Assembly (NCBI RefSeq): GCF_014635025.1
Contig: NZ_BMCE01000004.1
Coordinates: 1 to 64,000, forward strand
Reading direction: 5' to 3'
DNA: 64,000 bases
Origin: Fictibacillus barbaricus
Lineage (GTDB): Bacteria; Bacillota; Bacilli; Bacillales; Fictibacillaceae
Made by a program: the position numbers and the translations under genes. Below the pieces are notes generated by a model. It was not told the origin of the DNA and did not search any database. It saw only the letters and a program-made list of their open reading frames with translations. Positions within the stretch are counted from its first letter, which is position 1, and every line of letters begins with the position of its first letter. Below are positions 45,375-54,621 of the stretch, in pieces.

Positions 45375-48300
45375 TTACTTCTTCGTATTGATATATAGTT
45401 TTCCAACAGCTCTTTTTCGGACTTCATTTCCATATTCATCTGTTAACTTGATTTCGATTACTGCACCAGGAATAGTCTTATGAGGAGTCGTCCAATATCC
45501 AACATAATGACCAGATGATGTTTCCCTGAGGGGCAGTTCAACCTCATTTAAAGCTGTAGACATAGTGGATAGACCAGTTAGCGGCATTCGTAGGATGTAA
45601 GTTCCTTTTAACCCTCTTTGGCTATCTAGTTCAATCTTTATCTTTTGGCCAGATTTTGCAAAGATATCCTTTGCAGGCTTTATGTTCTTCATGGTAGGAG
45701 GAGAAAACTTGGCAAATAGTGTGATTTGTTTTGTTTGCTGGTTACCTGCTTTGTCTATTGCTGTCACTTTAATATTATTAGCTCCTTCATGTAACAGAAC
45801 TCTTGCAGAGTACATGCCATCTTTGGAAACAAAAGCAGTCCTTCCATTAATACTCACTTTATTAAGATGCTTATCTGACACTTTTCCCTTAATGGTCACT
45901 GCCTCTTCATTGGTTTGATAACCATTCTTATGGGAAGTTATAGTTAGTGTCGGTTTTGTTTGATCAAGTATAACTTTGAGAGGTGAAGAAGGCTTTGTAG
46001 GTCCCCCCTCAGTAATGGTAGTAGCAGTTAGAGTATTTTCATTTTGGTCTAGAGTTACAGGGATCGTAAAGCTTCCATCTGTTTTAGTTGGAGCTATTGC
46101 TTTTTCTTTCCCCTTGTTATCAATTCGCACTTTTGTTTTCGGTGAGCCCATCCCTTTTAATGTAATTGTTTTTTTATTAGTAAAAAGGGAACTATTTGTT
46201 GGCGATGTAATGACTGGAGCTTTTACTTCATAACTAACAGTAGCTCGTATCATATATTTCCAATACTGTAATCCTTGCTCCCAACTACCATTAACATATC
46301 CCCACATGTAATCCAACTTTCCATTTTCATCTACTACTAAACGGGGAGATGTTTCCCTATTTCCTTTTTGTATATAGACCAGATAAAATTCTTTATCAAC
46401 TATAATGGATTCATCTAGTAAATCTACGTATGTCCAACCAGCACTCCATTTGGCAGTTGCATCTATAGGGCCAGCAATTTTACGTCCTGGTCCTCTATTT
46501 TTTCCATTCGCATCAAATACAGCAACTTGGAACTGATTATGTTGTGAACTACCATGTATTGTATCAAGCATAAAAAGTCCACCAGTAAGCAAAGCTTTAT
46601 TTTGTCCCTCTTTTAATGAGATTTTTACTGCAAAACCATCTCCGTAATTGCGGGCAAGGGCAAGTTCTCCGGTTCCATCATCGTAACCAATCTCTTCTGG
46701 GGTTCCGGTAAAGAATTTTAGTCTAACGTTCTTTTCGGTCTCTTTATTACCTGTTACATTAATTTTTGCAGTTGTTTTAAACGAATAAGGAGCAGTGATT
46801 TGCAATGTATAGTTCCCTTCATAGGCCGAAAGGAGGAAATATCCGTTATTATCGGTTTTAACGGGTTTAATCGCTGCATCTTCAACGAGGGAAACTGTAG
46901 CATTGGCAACAGGTCTACCTGTTTTTTCATTAGTTACATGTCCCTTTACCTTTCCTTTAGGAATTGGCTGCATGTCGAAACTAGCAATTGTTGTTTTGTG
47001 TTTGGTTACAGTGACCCGTTGTTTGGCCGGTTTAAATCCATATGCTTCAGCCTGGAGAGTATACTCTCCTGATGGCTGTGTTAGGGTATAACTACCATCA
47101 GTCGCATTGGTCATCGTCGAGCGCCCCGTTTCCAGTACCGTGACCTGCGCATCAATACCAGTTTGTTTTCCGTTTAGTGTTGTTGAAACGGTTCCATTTA
47201 TTTTTCCTAATCCTTCATTGTTTAAGATCTCTACTGCTCTATGGACGTTTAGCAATCCGTATCCATATCCCATGTTTGGAGAAGTAGGGTAACGAGAGTC
47301 CTTCAAGGGTGTACTGGAACTCAATAATATTTCCTCAATTTCATCTATACTTAATGAGGCATTGACCTGCTTTAGAAGAGCTACAGCTCCAGATACATGA
47401 GGTCCTGCCATAGATGTTCCATCAAAAGCAATATAACCTCCTCCGACAAAAGCAGAACGAATATTGACTCCTGGTGCAGAAATATCTGGTTTAATTTCTT
47501 TACCATAAAGAGATGGTCCACGAGAAGAGAAATCTGCCAACTTGTTTTGATCATCTGTCGCTCCAGTAGCAAAAGATTCTGGATAGTTCGCCGGATGGGC
47601 TATTGTCCCCTCTGCTGATCCATCATTACCGGCTGAAAACTCGGGAAAAATATCCGCTGCTCGCCAAGCTTCTATCATCGGACGGTACCATTCATCCAAA
47701 CCGGGTCCACCACCCCAAGAATTGTTAACCACATCAGGTGCTTTTTCAGGGTGAGGATTTCCATCTTTATCTTTTGGAGCTATAATCCATTCTCCCGCCT
47801 CTAGCAGGTCGACATCTGTTCCCCCCTTTGCACTGAATGCTTTGACAGCTATCCAAGTTGCGCCTGGAGCGACTCCGATTTGATTCTTCCCATCACGCTC
47901 AGAACCCACAATCGTTCCCATGGTATGGGTACCGTGGAATAAATTATCGAAAGGGACTTTACTGTCATCAACAGCATCGAACCAGTTATACGTATGGTCA
48001 GGATGATCGGGGTCATCAGATTTATAACCGCGATATTTCTCCTTTAAAGATGGATGGTCCCATTGCACACCTGTATCAATATTGGCAACAACTACACCGG
48101 TGCCATCAATTCCTTGTTCCCAAACACGAGGAGCTCCGATTCTTTCAATGTTCCATTCGGGGGTATTAGTAGTTTTCACCTTATTGTACATTTCGTTTGA
48201 CTTAAACTGCCTACCTTGAATTTGGTATTTATTCAGTAAGGAAGTATTAATCTCTTTAAACTTATGATTATCTACTAATTGTCGTGTTTCATTTGGAAGT

Positions 48301-48797
48301 ATCTTGTCAACTTCTGGATAGTTAGCAAGCTTGTTCATAACCTCTTTTGTCCCGGTAACTGCTATTGCGTTGACAATATAAAACGACTGAAAAGATTTTA
48401 CTCTTCCTTCTTTTTTCTCTAGAGTGAGTAATTGTTTGAGAGGAAATTGGGTTTCTTCGGCAGTTAGACGTAATGTAGATACAATAGTTGATCGTTTTAT
48501 GATTTCAGTTTGAAAAGGACTTTTCTTTTGATCCTTTGTTTGTTGGGTTGCTATTGAAGCCACTTGAGGAGTATTTACTTGTTGTTTAAGTTTGACTAGA
48601 AATGTGACATGCTTATCGTCTTTAAATTGGGATAATAGCTTTGGACTGATTTTACTTGTGTCTTGGTTTTTAAGTGTAATCATTCGTGAAGTAAAAGATT
48701 TCTGGGAGGAGGCAATTTGAGGCAGAAAAACAGAGATTGCTAAAAGTAACGAAAGTGTAAATAGAACGGCTCTTAAAACGTAGTTTTGTTTGGTCAA
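45375..48797 (-). CDS. Bpr-like secreted subtilisin, paralogue 3
   Basis: An 1140-residue paralogue, first gene of a two-protease operon. Signal peptide (1-31), propeptide (about 60-175) with an extra linker of about 25 residues before the catalytic domain, S8 domain with Asp241, His288 and Ser462, then the same carboxypeptidase-regulatory-like, beta-sandwich and Ig-like domains. The oxyanion segment reads SAGND and the Ser motif GTSMAGPH, both small departures from its sisters. TTG start after GGAAGGAGTTCTTAACA. Controlled by the regulon promoter at 49027-49093. Confidence 0.94.
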   Translation of the reverse strand: MTKQNYVLRAVLFTLSLLLAISVFLPQIASSQKSFTSRMITLKNQDTSKISPKLLSQFKDDKHVTFLVKLKQQVNTPQVASIATQQTKDQKKSPFQTEIIKRSTIVSTLRLTAEETQFPLKQLLTLEKKEGRVKSFQSFYIVNAIAVTGTKEVMNKLANYPEVDKILPNETRQLVDNHKFKEINTSLLNKYQIQGRQFKSNEMYNKVKTTNTPEWNIERIGAPRVWEQGIDGTGVVVANIDTGVQWDHPSLKEKYRGYKSDDPDHPDHTYNWFDAVDDSKVPFDNLFHGTHTMGTIVGSERDGKNQIGVAPGATWIAVKAFSAKGGTDVDLLEAGEWIIAPKDKDGNPHPEKAPDVVNNSWGGGPGLDEWYRPMIEAWRAADIFPEFSAGNDGSAEGTIAHPANYPESFATGATDDQNKLADFSSRGPSLYGKEIKPDISAPGVNIRSAFVGGGYIAFDGTSMAGPHVSGAVALLKQVNASLSIDEIEEILLSSSTPLKDSRYPTSPNMGYGYGLLNVHRAVEILNNEGLGKINGTVSTTLNGKQTGIDAQVTVLETGRSTMTNATDGSYTLTQPSGEYTLQAEAYGFKPAKQRVTVTKHKTTIASFDMQPIPKGKVKGHVTNEKTGRPVANATVSLVEDAAIKPVKTDNNGYFLLSAYEGNYTLQITAPYSFKTTAKINVTGNKETEKNVRLKFFTGTPEEIGYDDGTGELALARNYGDGFAVKISLKEGQNKALLTGGLFMLDTIHGSSQHNQFQVAVFDANGKNRGPGRKIAGPIDATAKWSAGWTYVDLLDESIIVDKEFYLVYIQKGNRETSPRLVVDENGKLDYMWGYVNGSWEQGLQYWKYMIRATVSYEVKAPVITSPTNSSLFTNKKTITLKGMGSPKTKVRIDNKGKEKAIAPTKTDGSFTIPVTLDQNENTLTATTITEGGPTKPSSPLKVILDQTKPTLTITSHKNGYQTNEEAVTIKGKVSDKHLNKVSINGRTAFVSKDGMYSARVLLHEGANNIKVTAIDKAGNQQTKQITLFAKFSPPTMKNIKPAKDIFAKSGQKIKIELDSQRGLKGTYILRMPLTGLSTMSTALNEVELPLRETSSGHYVGYWTTPHKTIPGAVIEIKLTDEYGNEVRKRAVGKLYINTKK

Positions 48798-49026
48798 TGT
48801 TAAGAACTCCTTCCATATTAACGGTCATTTGTACCTTTAACACCAACTATTCTAGAATTAAAAAACATAAGTGACTGAACCCGGTAAATATGCAGATGTA
48901 AACACTGTTTTTTCTTAGAGGTAAATAAGACCTACTTAGGATATTAAATTATAGGGATGAAACTGACCGGAATACTTGATACATCTTCCTCCTTTCTAGT
49001 AATAAATGGATGAGATTACATTATAA
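48798..49026. other. 5' leader of two-protease operon
   Basis: A leader of about 230 bases between the predicted -10 and the start. No recognised structure. Confidence 0.4.
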
Positions 49027-49093
49027 AGATTATGATTTTTCTGAATATTTATCAATACGATTATTTCTATTAAAACAATAGATTATTTCTATT
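49027..49093 (-). promoter_or_regulatory. regulon promoter of two-protease operon
   Basis: Minus-strand order: AATAGAAATAATCTATT (49093-49077), 21 bases containing TAATAGAA, TTGATA (49055-49050), 17 bases, TAATCT (49032-49027). From -35 to -10 it is almost identical to the promoter at 41717. Confidence 0.85.
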
Positions 49094-49130
49094 GTAACAA
49101 CTTAGCCTTCAACAACTTTTCAGGACAAGA

Positions 49131-49162
49131 AAAAGAGGCGACAAAATTGTCTCCTCTTTTTT
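49131..49162. terminator. bidirectional hairpin
   Basis: AAAAGAGGCGAC and GTCTCCTCTTTT pair around AAAATT, with T-runs on both strands. No intact gene ends here. Confidence 0.6.
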
Positions 49163-49420
49163 AAAAAAATTATGGGCCACTATTTTTGCATTTTTTTAAT
49201 CTATCTTTTTATTAAGTAAAACTCCAATAAATTCATCTGATTGACCCTATAATACGATCTGGCCCATTTGTTGAATCTAGTATTGTCATACTTTATATAG
49301 CCTGTTGAAAATGTTTTTACTGCTATAATGGTTCTAACTCTTCTATTTGGAGCTTTCAACCTTATCCTTTGGTATAAACATACTAATAAGAAACACGAAA
49401 AATAAACAGATTAAAGATAA

Positions 49421-49447
49421 AACCCTATGCTTAAAATGCATAGGGTT
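49421..49447 (-). terminator. terminator of broken integrase gene
   Basis: AACCCTATGC and GCATAGGGTT form a perfect stem with a 7-base loop; on the minus strand TTTATC follows. Confidence 0.7.
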
Positions 49448-49452
49448 ATTTT

Positions 49453-49735
49453 ACGTTCCCAAAAAGACTGACCTCTTTAGGCGCTGATAGCTCTTACCTT
49501 TGTTGACACGATCAAGATAGATATTGGTTGTCGAGATATCAGAGTGTCCTACCCACTCTTTCACATGGCACCTCGTTCTCCAGCATCGTCGTTACGAACG
49601 TATGCCGGAACCAGTGGGGGCTGATTTTTTCGTTCGCACCAGCCATTCTTACGACCTCTTTTACAATCTTATATAGGTGGTTGTAGATGATTTTCTGACG
49701 AGTTTCTACCTATATAGGGAATAAAATCTGAAAAA
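49453..49735 (-). pseudogene. 3' fragment of a tyrosine integrase gene
   Basis: On the minus strand this reads HLYKIVKEVVRMAG, then ISPHWFRHTFVTTMLENEVP, a frameshift, then VKEWVGHSDISTTNIYLDRV and NKGKSYQRLK. Each piece matches the C-terminal third of the intact integrase at 54622-55713. The rest of the gene is missing. The fragment and the intact gene lie in the same orientation on either side of the 49980-54479 protease gene. Confidence 0.85.
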
Positions 49736-49941
49736 ATACACATCTCGCTTTGATATCAATAATTTATTCCATGTATAGGCTTAATTACTTATTTTTTCTC
49801 TCTTCAAACTTAATAACTAAAAAACAGTCCGTTACAAGAATTGGCTTTTTTAGTTACTATCATTTTACTCCCCCATTTTCAGGTCTTTATCCCCGAGTAA
49901 AACAACCTATATTAATTGAATATTTATCCTTTTTTAAAAAC
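49736..49941. other. intergenic, nothing seen
   Basis: AT-rich sequence between the integrase fragment and the regulon promoter; the short plus-strand frame at 49750-49965 has no ribosome site. Confidence 0.4.
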
Positions 49942-50008
49942 GATAGATATCATCTATCTTTTTAATAGATTAAGTAGCATTGATAAAGTTTTCGAAAAAT
50001 CCTAATGT
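49942..50008 (+). promoter_or_regulatory. regulon promoter of BNR-repeat protease
   Basis: GATAGATATCATCTATC (49942-49958), 21 bases containing TAATAGAT, TTGATA (49980-49985), 17 bases, TAATGT (50003-50008). A naive gene start at TTG 49980 would be the -35 element itself. Confidence 0.85.
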
Positions 50009-50090
50009 TCTTAAGAAGGGGGCGGGATATCATTGTTTATGTGTATCAGAAACAGGCTTTATAAAAAAAAATTTGAGAGGAGCATACCAT

Positions 50091-53000
50091 TTGAATAAAA
50101 GAAAAAAAAGATTTTTAATTAGTTCACTATCTAGTTCTTTATTACTAAGCACTCTGGTGCTACCAAACTCTATATTTTATGAAAATCGTAATGCAAAAGC
50201 CGAAGCTTCAAAGGAAACTTTCACTAAGGTTATTGTTGAGATGGAAGAGGCGCCTGCTATCAAAACATTATCCAAGGGAGAATTATTGGGAGCTAGTTCT
50301 GAGAATTTATCAAACAAGCTCAAGACAACTACAACCCAACTGAAACATGCTAGAGATAAAGTGTTAACCTCTATGGACGATGAAGGGATTAAGTTTACTA
50401 AATCACATGACTATTCCCTAATCTTTAATGGTATGTCTGTTAAGGTACCCAAGGATCAATTAGATGAGATCCGGTCGATTCCTGGTGTTAAGGCCGTTTA
50501 TCCTGATCAGCCTGTGCATGGGAATGTGAGTGAAAGTGTTCCATTGATTGGTGCACCTGATGTTTGGTCAAAACATGATTCCAAAGACCAAAATGTCACA
50601 GGTAAAGGGGTTACTGTAGCTATAATTGATAGTGGTATTGACTATAGGCACCCCGATCTGGGTGGAAAGTTTGGACCTGAACATAAAGTAGTCGCTGGTT
50701 ATGACTATGTAAATGATGATGAAGACCCAATGGATGACAGCAGTCATGGAACACATGTTGCCGGAATCGTAGCAGCTAATGGAAAAATAAAAGGTGTTGC
50801 ACCGGATGCATCTTTAACAGCATATAAGGTGTTAGATGATGCTAATAGAGGAGAATTGTCCGATGTCATTGCAGCCATCGAAGCATCGATACAACCTGAT
50901 AATCCTTACCGTGCAGATATCATCAACCTGAGTTTAAGCAATACAGTTGTAGAGGATCCTAGTAATCCAAAGAATCCCTTGACCGTTGCAGCACAAAACG
51001 CTGTAGATGCTGGGATAGTAGTTGTGGCTTCAGCAGGAAATTCAAATGATTATACAAAAGTTGGATCTCCAGCCGTGGCTAAAGGAGTTATCGCAGTGGG
51101 TGCAAGTATAAGTGGATATAAAGTACCCGCAGCCAAAATGGTGGCCCCCTTTGAAATGAATTTGAATCCTATAAGACTTGATATTTCAGCTAATGCTTAC
51201 GAAGCAGAAACCACTCGTGAACTAGTAGATGTAGGTGAAGGGAATCCTGAAGACTTTGAAGGATTAGACGTAAAGGGGAAATTGGTCTTAATCAAACCGC
51301 CTAAAGATCAATTTGAACAATGGACACCCCGTTATGCAGGACTTATTGCAGAGGAGAAAGGAGCATACGGGGCACTCGTTCTCCAACATACGGCACCACC
51401 TGTAGACCCTGGTCCTGGTGACGGTCCTGGTCCAGTGTACCAGCTAAGTGAGGCTGTACCATCTCACTATAGATCTGTTCAAGACGAGTTACTCAATAAT
51501 CAACAGCATTCCCTAACAAGTTCATATTTCGTTGATCGATTCGAAAAGCTGGTTGCGATGGAGATTGATGCAGAAACAGGGGAAGAATTAAAGTCCCTTT
51601 TAACTGAGGGACCGGTCAAAATTAAGGTCACAGCTAAAGATGAAACAGATACATTGTGGCAGGATACAATCTCTCATGGTGATTTACTTTCCATGAAACC
51701 AGATATCGTCGCTCCAGGCTATTCCATTTATTCCACCTATCTAACAAGTACTAAAGATGGTAATGATAGTGGTTACAATAGACTAAGCGGAACAAGCATG
51801 GCGGCGCCTCATGTAGCTGGTGCCGCTGCCCTATTGAAACAGCTACAACCAAATTGGGAACCGAAGGAAATCTCAGCTGCATTAAAAGGGACTGCTAAAC
51901 CGCTTGATGTCTATGATTTGAATACACAGGGAGCTGGACGATTAGATGTACATGCAGCCTCAAGGACGGATGTTATCGCTTCCCCTGATTCATTAAATTT
52001 TGGTTTGGTAGGTAATAAAAGCTCTGTGATTGACGAGAGTGATACTTTCTCTTTAAAAAATCATAGTAAAAAACCAGTAGATCTCGACTTTACAGTTAAA
52101 GAACTAAAAAATAACGGTGCTAAAATCATAGTGAGTCCATCAAAAGTCCACATCGAACCAGGCATGCAGGCAACAATCGATGTGAAAATAACTATGGATC
52201 AATCAAAACAGGATACCGATATATCGGGATGGATTGAAGGTACGGTGCAGTCTACCGAGGAAGTGTCAAATGTTCGTGTTCCATTTAAGTTACTCACAAG
52301 ACATCTCCAGGTCACCGTTAGTCCAGATCCCGCATCAAGTGATACAGAGGCTTTCATTTACAGTCCTGTAGATTTGGAAACTACACCTCAGGTGACCGTT
52401 CGTACTCCAAACGGAGAAACTAAACAAGTTCAAGCGGTGTTAGACCATGACCGTTGGTGGCGAGCACCTATCCAAAAAGATGAGCCTGGAATCTATCAGA
52501 TAGAAGCGACGTCTACTATCAAAAGTTCTTCGAGTGAGACTGATAAGACGATAATAGGATCCGGTCATCTCGAAATTTTACCAGTGGATACAGATCAACG
52601 AGATTCTTCTTGGCAACCAATTGGTCCAAATGCATCAGCTGCCTGGTTGAAAATCGATAAAAACAACCGTAAAAGCATGACCGGGTTGAGTTTACACACT
52701 TCTTCAGTTTTCAAGACTATGAATGGAGCTGAATCTTGGCAAGAAATGCGCAATCTACCAGTAGGTGCTGGATTTCCGATTGAAATGGTCGTCGATCCGA
52801 CTGATGAAAAAAATATTTACGTTCCTATCACCTCAGATCAAGACCCTACGTATATCGGAAAGATAGTCGCGAGTCAGGATGGCGGGAAAACATGGAAAAC
52901 GTTACCCTTTCCAAACGTACCGCTCTCTGGTTTAGAAATTGATGAAAGTGGTGGTAGACTTGTTGCGATTTCAAATAACGCAGTTTATGTCAGTCAAGAC

Positions 53001-54479
53001 AGAGGAATGAATTGGAAGCAGCTGCCGGAATATTGGAAATCCCTTTTTGAAGCACGACTCATAAATGGCGATTTATACGTTACAGGCGTCCACGGCGTTG
53101 CAGTCTATAAAAGAATTTTTGCTGGTTCAACTACAGCTGAGCAAGTGTTTACCCCACCGTTTCCTCATAAAGCTGTAAGTGATGTTGTAGGAAATAAAGA
53201 TATCTTAATCGCGAATGTTATGGGAGCTGGAATGTATGCTTCGTATAATCAAGGTATCGACTGGATAGAACTAGAACATTCTGGAAAACCATTCTATGGA
53301 GTTTCTCGTGTAGAAATTTTGGAAGGTAAGATATATGCCGGGACCCATGAAGATGGTATATTGGTGAGTCACGACAACGGAAGAAATTGGAGTTATTGGA
53401 AGGCGCCACTTCCAGGAAGTAACTCATTAGAAGTTGATTTTACTGTTAAGGATCGCTCTGTTTTTGTTAGTTCAGTTCAGGCCGGTATTTACGAAACAAA
53501 GAATTCAGGGAAAACGTATAAGAGAATGGGTATTCCTGCCGCAACCGTTTACGATTTGGCGATTACTAATGGCACGAGAGGACATCTGCTGATAGCTGGG
53601 ACAGAATCCAACACGTATCAAAAAGTCTTACCGACTCAAGAAAAAGTAACAGCTTCTACACGTGAATGGGGACCTGCAGAAGGAGAAGGAAGAACGGGTG
53701 AACAAGTTCATCATCTGGCGACTTCACCTTCGAATCCAAAGATTGTTTATAAAACACGGATCGATCATAACTTTAATTCATTTCTGTATCGAAGCAGTGA
53801 TGGTGGGAAAACATGGGATGTAAAGTTAGAATGGATTCCTCCAATTCTTGATTTGCAAGTTCACCCCGCTGATACGAATCAAATATTCCTGTCATATTAT
53901 GACTCATATAATAAACTCAAGGGGATTATGATCAGTAACGATGGTGGAGATAATTGGAAAAAAATTACTCATGATTATCCATTCTTAGCATTAGTTGGGG
54001 ATCCAATAGACTCACATAAGATTTGGGCAGGCGGAAGTAACGGGCTGTTCGTTTCTGAAAATAGGGGCGAATCATTTAAAAAGGTTCATAACGTTCCTGT
54101 GAGTAGTCTTGCTTTTTCTCCAAATAATCCGAACAGTTTAGTTATTGGTGGACAACAGTTATTTGTAAGTAATGACGGTGGGAAAACGATACAAGAATCA
54201 AAGTTTAATCAAGAGCTCGGAATCTATGTAAATGACATTAAGTTCTCACCACGTGATTCTAAAGTTGTCTATGCTGCAACGGGTGCTTTTTATGAACGAG
54301 GGTTGCTCAAAGGCGGTAGAGGCGTTTTAAGGAGTTCTGATGGAGGGAAAACATGGGAAAATATTTCGCAGGGTCTCAATAACAGAAATGCCACCGCCCT
54401 TGAGATATCACCGGATGGTGAGTATTTGTTTGTTGGAACAGAGGGTGGCAGTGTCCACCGTATTAAGTTAAACAAATAG
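50091..54479 (+). CDS. secreted subtilisin with PA domain and BNR/Asp-box propeller
   Basis: A 1462-residue secreted protease. The TTG at 50091 was chosen: GAGAGGAG lies seven bases before it and it opens a proper signal peptide (NKRKKRFLISSL then a hydrophobic core, cleavage after NAKA). The frame extends to 49980, but that part overlaps the promoter. Order: I9-like propeptide (about 40-145), S8 domain with Asp180, His219 and Ser569, a PA insert (about 360-480), beta-sandwich domains, then a C-terminal half (about 850-1460) with repeated Asp-box motifs such as QDGGKTWK, SDGGKTWD and NDGGDNWKK, indicating one or two sialidase/sortilin-like beta-propellers. Such propellers bind partner surfaces; the target is unknown. 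Confidence 0.94.
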   Translation: MNKRKKRFLISSLSSSLLLSTLVLPNSIFYENRNAKAEASKETFTKVIVEMEEAPAIKTLSKGELLGASSENLSNKLKTTTTQLKHARDKVLTSMDDEGIKFTKSHDYSLIFNGMSVKVPKDQLDEIRSIPGVKAVYPDQPVHGNVSESVPLIGAPDVWSKHDSKDQNVTGKGVTVAIIDSGIDYRHPDLGGKFGPEHKVVAGYDYVNDDEDPMDDSSHGTHVAGIVAANGKIKGVAPDASLTAYKVLDDANRGELSDVIAAIEASIQPDNPYRADIINLSLSNTVVEDPSNPKNPLTVAAQNAVDAGIVVVASAGNSNDYTKVGSPAVAKGVIAVGASISGYKVPAAKMVAPFEMNLNPIRLDISANAYEAETTRELVDVGEGNPEDFEGLDVKGKLVLIKPPKDQFEQWTPRYAGLIAEEKGAYGALVLQHTAPPVDPGPGDGPGPVYQLSEAVPSHYRSVQDELLNNQQHSLTSSYFVDRFEKLVAMEIDAETGEELKSLLTEGPVKIKVTAKDETDTLWQDTISHGDLLSMKPDIVAPGYSIYSTYLTSTKDGNDSGYNRLSGTSMAAPHVAGAAALLKQLQPNWEPKEISAALKGTAKPLDVYDLNTQGAGRLDVHAASRTDVIASPDSLNFGLVGNKSSVIDESDTFSLKNHSKKPVDLDFTVKELKNNGAKIIVSPSKVHIEPGMQATIDVKITMDQSKQDTDISGWIEGTVQSTEEVSNVRVPFKLLTRHLQVTVSPDPASSDTEAFIYSPVDLETTPQVTVRTPNGETKQVQAVLDHDRWWRAPIQKDEPGIYQIEATSTIKSSSSETDKTIIGSGHLEILPVDTDQRDSSWQPIGPNASAAWLKIDKNNRKSMTGLSLHTSSVFKTMNGAESWQEMRNLPVGAGFPIEMVVDPTDEKNIYVPITSDQDPTYIGKIVASQDGGKTWKTLPFPNVPLSGLEIDESGGRLVAISNNAVYVSQDRGMNWKQLPEYWKSLFEARLINGDLYVTGVHGVAVYKRIFAGSTTAEQVFTPPFPHKAVSDVVGNKDILIANVMGAGMYASYNQGIDWIELEHSGKPFYGVSRVEILEGKIYAGTHEDGILVSHDNGRNWSYWKAPLPGSNSLEVDFTVKDRSVFVSSVQAGIYETKNSGKTYKRMGIPAATVYDLAITNGTRGHLLIAGTESNTYQKVLPTQEKVTASTREWGPAEGEGRTGEQVHHLATSPSNPKIVYKTRIDHNFNSFLYRSSDGGKTWDVKLEWIPPILDLQVHPADTNQIFLSYYDSYNKLKGIMISNDGGDNWKKITHDYPFLALVGDPIDSHKIWAGGSNGLFVSENRGESFKKVHNVPVSSLAFSPNNPNSLVIGGQQLFVSNDGGKTIQESKFNQELGIYVNDIKFSPRDSKVVYAATGAFYERGLLKGGRGVLRSSDGGKTWENISQGLNNRNATALEISPDGEYLFVGTEGGSVHRIKLNK

Positions 54480-54557
54480 TATAATTAATAGTGAACAAAT
54501 GTTATATTCCCTTTTTCATGTAATGAAATAACTCTCTTCCAAGGTAGATCAAGCAAC

Positions 54558-54588
54558 AAAAACCCCGAGATGTTTCTCGGGGTTTTTT
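54558..54588. terminator. bidirectional terminator, protease and integrase
   Basis: AAAAACCCCGAG and CTCGGGGTTTTT form a strong stem around ATGTTT between two convergent genes, with T-runs on both strands. Confidence 0.9.
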
Positions 54589-54621
54589 ATACTCTGAGTC
54601 AATCTAACCGTGGATTATGAG

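Noticed and set aside
33331-48169. Many plus-strand frames of 60-140 codons opposite the protease genes
   Set aside because: Antisense shadows of repetitive protease coding sequence; no ribosome sites.
49131-49162. Hairpin as an attachment site
   Set aside because: It is a plain terminator-like stem with T-runs and no repeat partner near the integrase other than similar terminators.
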